A stretch of DNA of 64,000 nt from Massilia sp. Mn16-1_5. GTDB lineage: Bacteria; Pseudomonadota; Gammaproteobacteria; Burkholderiales; Burkholderiaceae_D. The notes below the pieces were generated by a model that worked only from the letters and a program-made list of their open reading frames with translations, ran no database searches and was not told where the DNA came from. Where the stretch lies: contig NZ_PPXQ01000006.1 of assembly GCF_004798585.1 (NCBI RefSeq), positions 231,204 through 295,203 of the forward strand, read 5' to 3'. Positions 29,469 through 36,863 of this stretch are shown here, in pieces; position 1 is the stretch's first letter; every line of letters begins with the position of its first letter. Position numbers and translations under genes: made by a program.

Positions 29469-30713
29469 ATGGCTAGGCATCCTGGCATCTTTCCCACCTT
29501 CTTCCTGTCCGGCTTCGAATGCTCGAACTTCGTCTGGAAGGACAAGGTGCGGCGCAACCTGGTCGCGGAAACCGGGCACGACCGCCACGTGGCCGAGGAC
29601 TACCGGATCCTGAACAGCCTCGGCATCGCGGTCGCGCGCGAAGGCATCCCCTGGCCGCTCGCGGACCGGGAAGGGCAATACGACTTCTCGATGCTCGACC
29701 CCTATATCGAGGCCATGAACGCCTCGAAGGTCAGCCCGATCTGGGACCTCTGCCACTATGGCTACCCGGACGACCTCGATCCCTACTCGGACGCCTTCGT
29801 CGCACGCTTCGCCGCCTATTGCCGCGCCGCCGCCGAATACGTGATCCCCAAGCTGCGCGACCCCCACTTCTTCACGCCCATCAACGAGATCACCTTCTTT
29901 TCCTTCTGCGCCGGCGAATGGGCCTGGGCCGCACCCTACCGCTGCAGCAAGGAAGACCGCCTGCGCCTGCGGCTGTCGCTGTGCCGCGCCGCGATCGCGG
30001 GCGTAAAGGCGATCCGCGAAGTCGATCCCGAGGCGCGCATGGTGCACATCGATCCGCTGGTGCGGGTGGTGGCGCCGCGCGACCGTCCCGACCAGGTCGA
30101 AGCCGCGCGCCACGAGACCGAAGTCGACACCTTTCTCGCCTGGGACATCATCAGCGGACGCGAATATCCGGAATTGGGCGGCTCGCCCGAGATCCTCGAC
30201 ATCGTCGGCGCCAACAACTACGCCTTCGGCCAGATGGAATACCGCGAGCACGGCCCGCACGCGGCGCTGCCGCCCGGCGACGACCGCATCGCGCCCCTGT
30301 GCGACATGCTGCGCACGGTGTGGGAACGCTACCGCCGCCCGATGATCATCGGCGAGACCAGCGGTTTCGGCCATGGCCGCGCCGAATGGCTGCGCGACGT
30401 GATGGGCGAGTCGCTGGCGGCGGTGCGGCTCGGCATGGACCTGCAGGGCATCTGCCTGTTCCCCGCGGTCGACATGCCGGACTGGCATACGGGCGAATGG
30501 CTGCACAACGGCATCTGCGACCTGGTCGAGGCCGACGGCGACCTGCGGCGGGTGCCGGACCAGGGCTATGTCGACGAGCTGCGGCGCTGGCAGAAGGAGC
30601 TGAACCGGGTCACCAGCCTGGACGAAGACCCCTACAGCGACCCGGTGGAATTGCAGGACGTCGTCGATGCGGCGCACCGGCTGAATATGCAACCGGATAA
30701 AGATTGGAAATGA
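29469..30713 (+). CDS. GH1-like clan GH-A glycoside hydrolase
   Basis: 414 aa with no signal peptide, a TIM-barrel hydrolase resembling short, divergent GH1 proteins. The N-terminus LSGFECSNFVWKDKVRRN and DYRILNSLGIAVAREGIPWPL match strands 1-2. The acid/base Glu is E140 in FTPINEITFF (canonical TFNEP) and the nucleophile candidate is E296 in MIIGETSGFG (canonical ITENG). FFSFCAGEWAWAAPY and DLQGICLFPAVDMPDW suggest the aglycone and glycone sites. Activity and substrate are not certain. AAGGAGAG precedes the ATG; the gene is alone. Confidence 0.75.
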   Translation: MARHPGIFPTFFLSGFECSNFVWKDKVRRNLVAETGHDRHVAEDYRILNSLGIAVAREGIPWPLADREGQYDFSMLDPYIEAMNASKVSPIWDLCHYGYPDDLDPYSDAFVARFAAYCRAAAEYVIPKLRDPHFFTPINEITFFSFCAGEWAWAAPYRCSKEDRLRLRLSLCRAAIAGVKAIREVDPEARMVHIDPLVRVVAPRDRPDQVEAARHETEVDTFLAWDIISGREYPELGGSPEILDIVGANNYAFGQMEYREHGPHAALPPGDDRIAPLCDMLRTVWERYRRPMIIGETSGFGHGRAEWLRDVMGESLAAVRLGMDLQGICLFPAVDMPDWHTGEWLHNGICDLVEADGDLRRVPDQGYVDELRRWQKELNRVTSLDEDPYSDPVELQDVVDAAHRLNMQPDKDWK

Positions 30714-30731
30714 GGGACTGGCACCAAGGGC

Positions 30732-31160
30732 TCAGTCGTCCTTCCTGTAGCTGCGCAGCTGGAACACCATGCGGCCGTCGACCCGTTCGCACAGGCCGCG
30801 CATGGTTTCGCCCGGCCCGATAATCCAGGTCAGCTTGCTGCCATTGGCCTTGGTCGCGCAGGCGGCGTGGGCCGCATCCGGGATGTCCGGCAGCGCCGGC
30901 GGAGGCGGCGGGGCGGGGATGGCGGGCGGTGCAGGTGGGGCTGGCGGCGCGGGCGGGGCGGGCATGGCCATGTCGCCGGGCGCCATCGGTGGCGCAGGCG
31001 GAGCAGGAGGCGCAGGCGGGGCGGGCGCCGCAGGTGGGGCAGGAGGGGCCGGCTGGATGCAGGCGCCGCTCTTCGCTGGCTTGCAGTCGATGCGGACGGC
31101 GGCCTGGCTGCTGCCGGCGGCCAGCAGCAGGGCAATCAGTATGAAGGGACGTGGGACCAT
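30732..31160 (-). CDS. Exported proline-rich low-complexity protein in the two-component operon
   Basis: 142 aa. A signal peptide (PFILIALLLAAGSSQA) leads to a short part with Cys26 and Cys34, then about 50 residues of PPAPPAAPAPPA-type repeats (38-90), then a C-terminal part with Cys101 and Cys124 (TKANGSKLTWIIGPGETMRGLCERVDGRMVFQLRSYRKDD). Four cysteines in two flanking blocks suggest disulfides. The Pro/Ala repeat closely resembles one in the sensor kinase two genes upstream. AAGGAG precedes the ATG at 31160. I know no family; a periplasmic spacer or accessory sensor is a guess from context. Confidence 0.75.
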   Translation of the reverse strand: MVPRPFILIALLLAAGSSQAAVRIDCKPAKSGACIQPAPPAPPAAPAPPAPPAPPAPPMAPGDMAMPAPPAPPAPPAPPAIPAPPPPPALPDIPDAAHAACATKANGSKLTWIIGPGETMRGLCERVDGRMVFQLRSYRKDD

Positions 31161-31240
31161 GTTGTTCTCCTTGCGTTGCGGCGCACGACGGTGGCGCCAT
31201 AAAGCCATCATGCGCCGCAAATATGGAGACAAAATGGAGT

Positions 31241-31906
31241 TCAGAGATCGAAGCGGTATCCGAGCCCATAGATCGATCGGATCGGCTCGAATCCCGGCGC
31301 GGCGGCATCGAGCTTGCGGCGCAGGTTCTTGATGTGGCTGTCGATGGCGCGGTCGGTGACATCCAGGCTGTCCTGGCCCGCCAGTTCGAGCAGGCGGGCG
31401 CGCGAAAACACCTGGCCCGGGCGTGCGGCGAGCGCCGCCAGCAGGTCGAATTCGGTGCGCGTCAGGTCGAGTACCCGTCCATGCACGCTGGCGCGGCGCG
31501 CCGCCGTGTCGAGTGACAGCGGCGTGGCGGGCGCACCGCTGCGGCGCAGGATGGCCTTGATGCGCGCCACCAGTTCGCGCGGGCTGAAGGGCTTGCAGAG
31601 GTAGTCGTCGGCGCCCAGCTCCAGGCCCAGCAGGCGGTCGATTTCCTCGACTTTGGCCGTCACCATCACGATCGGCACTTCGGAAAAAGCGCGCACTTCC
31701 CGGCACAGCGCCAGGCCGTCCAGGCCGGGCAGCATCAGGTCGAGCACGACCAGGGCCGGCAGCCTGGTGCGGATCGCGGCCAGTGCCTCCGCGCCGTCGT
31801 GGAAGACCGCCGGAATGAAACCGGCGGCGCGCACGTAGTCGGCGACCAGCTGCGCCAGCTCCGGTTCGTCCTCAACGATATAAATAGTATTCAAGCGCGT
31901 ATTCAT
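31241..31906 (-). CDS. OmpR-family response regulator (BaeR-like)
   Basis: 221 aa. The receiver domain has IYIVEDEPELAQ, the phospho-acceptor Asp in LVVLDLMLPGLDG, VTAKVEE and DYLCKPF. The winged-helix output domain has LDLTRTEFDLLAALAARPGQVFSRARLLELAG, SHIKNLRRKLD and IYGLGYRFDL. BaeR/CreB-type members govern envelope stress genes; here the target is unknown, and the proline-rich gene 80 bp downstream is the obvious candidate. It overlaps the kinase stop by ATGA, so kinase and regulator are translationally coupled. Confidence 0.93.
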   Translation of the reverse strand: MNTRLNTIYIVEDEPELAQLVADYVRAAGFIPAVFHDGAEALAAIRTRLPALVVLDLMLPGLDGLALCREVRAFSEVPIVMVTAKVEEIDRLLGLELGADDYLCKPFSPRELVARIKAILRRSGAPATPLSLDTAARRASVHGRVLDLTRTEFDLLAALAARPGQVFSRARLLELAGQDSLDVTDRAIDSHIKNLRRKLDAAAPGFEPIRSIYGLGYRFDL

Positions 31907-33447
31907 CTTGCGAGTTCCATCGTCAGCGTGACGCGCAGGCCGCCCAGCGGCGAGTGCGCAAAACGCAGTTGTCCGTCCTGCGCCTCGGCCAGGCGCAGGC
32001 ATAGCGCCAGTCCCAGTCCGGCGCCGCCTCCGGCCCGGCTGCGCGAGGCATCGACGCGGTAGAAGCGTTCGCCGAGACGCGCCAGCGCCGCGTCGGGCAC
32101 GCCCGGTGCGCTGTTGTCGATCGTGAGTGCCAGCGCAGCGCCATCGACCTGCGCCGACAAGGCCACCCGGCCGGGCGCGCTCGTATAGCGCAGGCAGTTC
32201 TCGAACAGGTTGCGCAGCACCTGGCGCATGCGGTCGGGGTCGGCCAGCACCGTGCTGCGCGGCGGTGCGTCTGCGCATTCCAGCACCAGGCCAGCCGCCT
32301 GAAAACGTTCGGCGAAGGCCTGCGCTTCTTCGCGCGCCAGCTGCCACAGCGCCAACGGCTCGCGCCGGCAGTCGAGGGCGCCCACATCGGCGCGCGCCAG
32401 CGCATACAGTTCGTCGATCAGCTTCGACAGCGCCAGCACCTGGCGCAGCATGGCCGCCACGTGCTCAGGATCGGCGCTGCGCACGCCATCCTGCAGCGCT
32501 TCCAGCTGGGCGCGCAGCACGGCCAGCGGCGTGCGCAGCTCGTGCGAGGTGTCGGCCACCCACTGGCGGCGCGCCTGCTCGGCGCCTTCAAGCCGGGCAG
32601 CCAGCATGTTGAAGTGGCCCGCCAGTTCGCCCAGTTCGTCGCTACGTTCGTCTGGCAGGCGCGTCTCGAAGCGTCCCTCGGCGAGCGCGCGGGCACCGTT
32701 CGCCAGGCGTCCGATCGGGCGCCGGAAGTGGCTAGCCAGCAGGCTGGCGGCGAGGGCACTCAGGATCACGCCGGCGGCCGCGATCGGCCACAGGCTCGCT
32801 TTCAGCTGATCGAGGAAGGCATAGGCCAGCGCGTCGGTCGGGCGCGTGGTGCGCGCCACCGCCAGGAAGCCGACCGTGCGGCCGTCAAGCAGGATCGGGC
32901 GCCGTGCCGGCGGCAGGCTGCCTGGCGGGCGGCCGGCGAGCAGCTTGCCGTTTGCGTCGAGCAGGGTGATGCGTGATTGCAGGGGGGACCCGTCGTCCGC
33001 ATCAGGTGCCTCCTGCAGCGCAGGCGGGGGCAGTGGCGGCAACGGCGCCGCCGGTGGGGCAGGAGGAGCCGGTGGCGCGGGCGCAGCAACAGGGCTGACG
33101 GGCGCAGCAGGAGCGGCCGGAGCAGCCGGAGCGACAAGCTCGGCTGCGGGCGGCGCCGGCGGCACGGCAAGCACGCGCGCTGCGCGCTCGTCCTGCAGCC
33201 GCGCCAGTTCGCGGGCGATCCAGTCGCGCTGCCCGCTGGCCGGCACGAAGCGCCAGTCGCCATGCTGCGCGTAGCGGCGCGCCAGTTCGTTCGACAGCTC
33301 TTCCAGGCGGTCCAGTTCGATCTGGACGGCGTAGTCGCCGAAGCTTTCCAGCACGTTCTGGCGCAGCAGATAGACCGCGCTTGCCGTTACCGCGAGGATG
33401 GACAGCAGGACCGAGGCAAACAGGCGCAGGCCGATCGAAATTTTCAA
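31903..33447 (-). CDS. Sensor histidine kinase (BaeS-like) with proline-rich periplasmic insert
   Basis: 514 aa. TM1 is about 8-28, a periplasmic domain runs to about 218, TM2 about 219-239, then HAMP (HFRRPIGRLANGARALAEGRF), HisKA with H302 (DTSHELRTPLAVLRAQ) and HATPase (NLFENCLRYTS, GGGAGLGLALCL). The periplasmic domain carries an unusual Pro/Ala-rich tract at about 96-148 between a helical part and a PAS-like strand set (RITLLDANGKLLAG, LLDGRTVGFLAVART). It is the first gene of the kinase-regulator-proline-rich protein operon on the minus strand. Confidence 0.92.
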   Translation of the reverse strand: MKISIGLRLFASVLLSILAVTASAVYLLRQNVLESFGDYAVQIELDRLEELSNELARRYAQHGDWRFVPASGQRDWIARELARLQDERAARVLAVPPAPPAAELVAPAAPAAPAAPVSPVAAPAPPAPPAPPAAPLPPLPPPALQEAPDADDGSPLQSRITLLDANGKLLAGRPPGSLPPARRPILLDGRTVGFLAVARTTRPTDALAYAFLDQLKASLWPIAAAGVILSALAASLLASHFRRPIGRLANGARALAEGRFETRLPDERSDELGELAGHFNMLAARLEGAEQARRQWVADTSHELRTPLAVLRAQLEALQDGVRSADPEHVAAMLRQVLALSKLIDELYALARADVGALDCRREPLALWQLAREEAQAFAERFQAAGLVLECADAPPRSTVLADPDRMRQVLRNLFENCLRYTSAPGRVALSAQVDGAALALTIDNSAPGVPDAALARLGERFYRVDASRSRAGGGAGLGLALCLRLAEAQDGQLRFAHSPLGGLRVTLTMELAR

Positions 33448-33552
33448 GAGATGCCGGGCAGGGTTGGGGGCTGCCCATTCTAGACCAGGTGGTGCCGCAG
33501 GTCATCAACGCGGGGCGAGAAGTGGTGATGCTGAGTGCGCTAATGCAAAAAC

Positions 33553-33591
33553 GCTGAGTTCCAATTGATGTGTATCAAACGCTAACTCAGC
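33553..33591. promoter_or_regulatory. FNR/ANR-type box inside a larger inverted repeat
   Basis: TTGATGTGTATCAA (33565-33578) is a perfect match to the FNR-family consensus TTGAT-N4-ATCAA. It is nested in an outer inverted repeat GCTGAGTT (33553-33560) / AACTCAGC (33584-33591) with almost the same centre. A possible -10 (GATAAC near 33606) lies where a class II FNR promoter, centred near -41.5, would put it. The gene driven is the PEP-CTERM protein at 33644. Confidence 0.75.
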
Positions 33592-33643
33592 AAATCATTG
33601 AGATTGGATAACTCCTGCTGACTAATCAGATCAAGGAGAAATC

Positions 33644-34204
33644 ATGAACGTTCGAATGTACCTTGCCGCCGCCGTCGCGGCACTCGCCTGCTGCCCCATG
33701 ACGGGAGCGCAGGCGCAGGACTTGACCGGATCGACGGTCAAGCTGGCGGCCTATTGCTGCACCATGCCGACCGAGGAGGACCGGGCCACGGCCTTGCTCA
33801 CTGCAGTGGTCGGACCGGGGGTCGAGTTCCCGGAAGGCAGTCTCGTGTCCCGGATCCCGGGTCTCGATCCGGTTCCGGTGACGATCGACGTCGGCGCCTC
33901 GACGATCGACATCGATTATGCGTCGGGAGGCGTCACGGCGCCTGGAGGCTTCAACGGCTTCGTGTTTTCCTTCACGGGCGCCCCTGCCATCGCCGGTGTG
34001 TCGGTCGATCCCTCGAGTACCTATACGCCGGTGGTGAGCTTCGAAGGGAACAGCATCTTCGTCAACGAAGCCGGCCTGACCCTGACCGCGGACTCGCGCG
34101 CGCTCATCAACGTCACGCCGGTTCCCGAGCCGGAAATCTACGCGATGATGCTGGGCGGCCTGGGCCTGGTGTCGGCGCTGGCCTCGCGGCGCCGGCACAA
34201 ATAG
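33644..34204 (+). CDS. PEP-CTERM protein of unknown function
   Basis: 186 aa. A signal peptide (LAAAVAALACCPMTGAQAQ) precedes a beta-rich domain (GSTVKLAAYCCTMPTEEDRAT, VTIDVGASTIDIDYASGG, FNGFVFSFTGAPAIAGVSVDPSSTY, SIFVNEAGLTL). It ends VTPVPEPEIYAMMLGGLGLVSALASRRRHK, the PEP motif, membrane helix and basic tail for exosortase sorting. AAGGAG precedes the ATG. The domain matches no family I can name. The FNR-type box upstream suggests oxygen-limited induction, unusual for a predicted surface or matrix protein. Confidence 0.88.
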   Translation: MNVRMYLAAAVAALACCPMTGAQAQDLTGSTVKLAAYCCTMPTEEDRATALLTAVVGPGVEFPEGSLVSRIPGLDPVPVTIDVGASTIDIDYASGGVTAPGGFNGFVFSFTGAPAIAGVSVDPSSTYTPVVSFEGNSIFVNEAGLTLTADSRALINVTPVPEPEIYAMMLGGLGLVSALASRRRHK

Positions 34205-34208
34205 ACGC

Positions 34209-34243
34209 AAAAAAAACGCCCTGCGCCGCGAGGCGCGAGGGCG
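34209..34243 (-). terminator. Terminator of the 34-36 kb siderophore receptor
   Basis: On the minus strand an 11-bp stem (34217-34227 with 34232-34243, one bulge, GC-rich) is followed by eight T residues. Confidence 0.9.
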
Positions 34244-34274
34244 TCGAATCCCCGAGAGGAGAGGGGGGGTGAAC

Positions 34275-36581
34275 TTAGAAGCGCAGGTTCGCCGTCAGGC
34301 TGGCAGCGCGCGGCGTGCCTGGCGTGTAGCGATAGCCGCTCTTGTTGATGCTGGCGACGTAGCGCTCGTCGCCCAGGTTGTACACGTTCAGGCGGATGTC
34401 CAGGTTGCGGTTGACCGCGTACGAGGCCATGGCGTCAACCACCCAGTAGGAATCGGCATAGGCCGGGGTGCCGACGGCGCCGTCGGTACCGCGCAGCAGG
34501 CGGCCCGCATAGCGCGCGCCGCCGCCGACTTTCAGGCCGAAGGGCAGGTCGTACGAGGTCCACAGCGTGAAGGCGCTCTTCGGCGTGTAGGTCAGGGCGT
34601 TCTCGCCGCCGGCCGTAATGACCTTGCCTGCTTCGACGCTGGTGTCCATGTACAGGTAGCCGGCGCTGACCAGCCAGTTGCGCGCCACTTCGCCGACCAC
34701 GCCCAGTTCCACGCCCTGGACGCGTTTCTTGCCCGTCTGGTAGTACTTGAGGTCGACCGGGTCCTGCTCGACCTCGTTCTTCACCTCGGTGCGGAACAGG
34801 GCGGCCGTCAGCGAGAGCTTTTCCCTGAACAGGTCGACCTTGCCGCCAATCTCGGTGGTGACGGTTTCCTGCGGATCGTAGATCGGGTTCTGCGCGCTGT
34901 TCAGGTTACCCGAGACCGTGAAGCTGGCGCCCGGCGGCTGCTTCGAGCTGGCGGCCATCGCGTACACGCTGCTGTTGGCGGTCGGCTTGTACAGCACCGA
35001 GAGCTTGCCGTTGACCAGGGTCTCGCCGACCTTGAAGTGGGTCGGCGTGAGGGCCGTGGTGGCGTTGTTGACGATGGTCGCCGCCACCGCCGTGTAGTCG
35101 CCGCTGTAGCGGTCCGCACGCAGGCCGCCGCTGAGGATCCACTTGTCGCCGATCTTGATCGTATCGAAGGCGTACAGGCTTTGCGTATCGACCGTGGCGT
35201 CGTTGTAGGCGCCGCTGCGCGTTGGCGCAAAGCCGACCAGGGCGGCACCTGGGTCCGGGTGGTACAGGCTGGTGCGGCCGGCCACGCTGACGGTGCCCAG
35301 GCTCGCCGGGATGTAGGAGTAGCTGACCTGGCTCTCGCTGGTGAACTCGAGGCCGGTCACCAGCGTGTGCTGCAGCGCGCCGGTGCCGAACTGCGAGGTC
35401 AGGGCGGTCTGGTTCGTGATGATCTTGTTCGACTGGTCCTTGATGGTGCGGGTGTTGCGCACCAGGGTCCAGGCTTCCGGCGTGCCGAGCGTGTCCGGCG
35501 TGGTGCCGATGTTGGCGCTGGTGCCCATGAAGGCGGTCAGCAGGTAGTCCTGGTTCGTGCGGCCGTAGCGCGCGATGTTATGTAGCTTGAAGCCGGGCGC
35601 GAAGTCGTGCTCGATGCGCACGGTGGCCATGTCGGCGGTGATCCTGTCGTAGTCGCTGTTCGAGCCGTAGAAGTTCTGCGGATCGACCATCGGTGCGTCG
35701 CTGATCTGCGGGCGGGTGCGGTCCGGGCTGGTGTAGCCGGGCAGGCCGATGGTCGGCACGCCGCCGTCGGGAATGTTGTCCTGCTTGACGTGCAAATAGT
35801 CCAATACCATGCGCGTCGGGCCGTTCAGGCCGAAGCCCAGGCTCGGGGCGATGGCCCAGCGCTTGTCCTTGACGACGTCGCGCGCCGCATTGCCGGAATC
35901 CTGCGCCATCGCGTTCAGGCGCAGGGCGATGCCGCGCTTGTCGTTCAGGACGGTGTTCACATCCGCGGTAAGCCGCTTCTGCTGCGCGCTGCCGATCGTG
36001 GCGGAACCGGAGACGGCGTCTTCCAGCATGGCCTTTTTCGTGACCAGGTTGACCGAGCCGGTCGGCGCGCCGCGGCCGTTGTCGGTGCCGGCCGGTCCCT
36101 TCACGACGTCGATCTGCTCGAGGTTGAAGACGTCGCGCGAGATCGAACCGACGTCGCGCACGCCGTCCACGAAAATGCTGCCCGAGGTATCGAAGCCGCG
36201 CATGAAGATCGCGTCGCCGGTATTCGTGTTGCCGTTCTCGCCGAGGAAGAAGGCGCCGACGCCGGGCGTGTTGCGCAGCGCCTCAGTCAGGGTGAGGGCG
36301 CCTTGCTGCTCGATCAGTTCCTTCTTGATGACCTGCACCGACTGCGCCGTGTCGACCAGCTTCTCGGTGTACTTCGGCGAGGAAGCGCGTTCGGCCTTGA
36401 AGTCGTTTTCCTGCCGGCCCTTGACCTCGACCTTCGAGACCGGGGCGCTGGCGGCGTCGTCGAAGGCTGGCGGGGCGTCGCTGGCACCGGCGGCCAGTGG
36501 CAGCAGCATGGTCGCCAGGGCGGCGCTCATGTGCTGGTGAAAACGGCTGGGGGCGTGCTTGCGGCTTTTGATCGAATGCAT
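34275..36581 (-). CDS. TonB-dependent siderophore receptor
   Basis: 768 aa. It shares the layout of the receptor at 5.5 kb: a basic start plus signal (MSAALATMLLPLAAGASDA), VSKVEVKG as TonB-box region, a plug (about 75-190) with DTAQSVQVIKKELIEQQG, FMRGFDTSGSIFVDGVRD and NLEQIDVVKGPAGTDNGRGAPTG, and a barrel ending in the terminal Phe (SLTANLRF). It should import a ferric siderophore, probably catecholate. AGGAAG precedes the ATG; a GC-rich hairpin (36611-36629) lies in the leader and a Fur box at 36678. It points the same way as the five-gene flavin operon but has its own signals. Confidence 0.92.
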   Translation of the reverse strand: MHSIKSRKHAPSRFHQHMSAALATMLLPLAAGASDAPPAFDDAASAPVSKVEVKGRQENDFKAERASSPKYTEKLVDTAQSVQVIKKELIEQQGALTLTEALRNTPGVGAFFLGENGNTNTGDAIFMRGFDTSGSIFVDGVRDVGSISRDVFNLEQIDVVKGPAGTDNGRGAPTGSVNLVTKKAMLEDAVSGSATIGSAQQKRLTADVNTVLNDKRGIALRLNAMAQDSGNAARDVVKDKRWAIAPSLGFGLNGPTRMVLDYLHVKQDNIPDGGVPTIGLPGYTSPDRTRPQISDAPMVDPQNFYGSNSDYDRITADMATVRIEHDFAPGFKLHNIARYGRTNQDYLLTAFMGTSANIGTTPDTLGTPEAWTLVRNTRTIKDQSNKIITNQTALTSQFGTGALQHTLVTGLEFTSESQVSYSYIPASLGTVSVAGRTSLYHPDPGAALVGFAPTRSGAYNDATVDTQSLYAFDTIKIGDKWILSGGLRADRYSGDYTAVAATIVNNATTALTPTHFKVGETLVNGKLSVLYKPTANSSVYAMAASSKQPPGASFTVSGNLNSAQNPIYDPQETVTTEIGGKVDLFREKLSLTAALFRTEVKNEVEQDPVDLKYYQTGKKRVQGVELGVVGEVARNWLVSAGYLYMDTSVEAGKVITAGGENALTYTPKSAFTLWTSYDLPFGLKVGGGARYAGRLLRGTDGAVGTPAYADSYWVVDAMASYAVNRNLDIRLNVYNLGDERYVASINKSGYRYTPGTPRAASLTANLRF

Positions 36582-36677
36582 GGTCTTCCTGTTTTTCTCT
36601 CGTTGGAGGACGCCCGCTCGGGGCGGGCGCTTCTTGTTGAACTGACCAGCATTCTAGAGAGCGTTTCCCGATTTGTA

Positions 36678-36696
36678 AATGAGAATTGTTATCATT
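36678..36696. promoter_or_regulatory. Fur box upstream of the second siderophore receptor
   Basis: AATGAGAATTGTTATCATT matches AATGAGAATCATTCTCATT at 16 of 19 positions and lies about 97 bp before the receptor start. Confidence 0.85.
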
Positions 36697-36711
36697 CGCG
36701 TTTTTGTTTGG

Positions 36712-36817
36712 GTAGGGTGGGCATGCCCACGCGTGACGCCTGCATCGTGTTGGCGGGGTTTTTCTTTAAACGAAGCCAACACAGTGCCAAGTTCACGCGT
36801 GGGCATGCCCACCCTAC
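36712..36817. repeat. REP-like inverted pair (REPIN-like)
   Basis: Unit 1 (36712-36734) is GTAGGGTGGGCATGCCCACGCG and unit 2 (36796-36817) is its exact reverse complement, with GTAGGG ends outward. The spacer contains its own 8-bp inverted repeat, GTGTTGGC / GCCAACAC. The whole element could fold into one long cruciform. Confidence 0.9.
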
Positions 36818-36837
36818 GGTGCACTAAAGCCACTGGC

Positions 36838-36863
36838 ATAAAAAAGCCACCGCGTGGTGGCTT
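36838..36863 (-). terminator. Terminator of the flavin-reductase operon
   Basis: On the minus strand AAGCCACC-ACGC-GGTGGCTT is followed by TTTTATG; the stem starts within the stop codon of the reductase gene. Confidence 0.9.

Noticed and set aside
30890..31060. GC-rich repeats as a CRISPR or VNTR
   Set aside because: They encode the PAPPAPPA tract in frame; no spacers or regular units.
36706..36830. Inverted pair as an IS element or attachment site
   Set aside because: Only about 105 bp, no transposase, and the same units recur at many intergenic sites, fitting a REP family.
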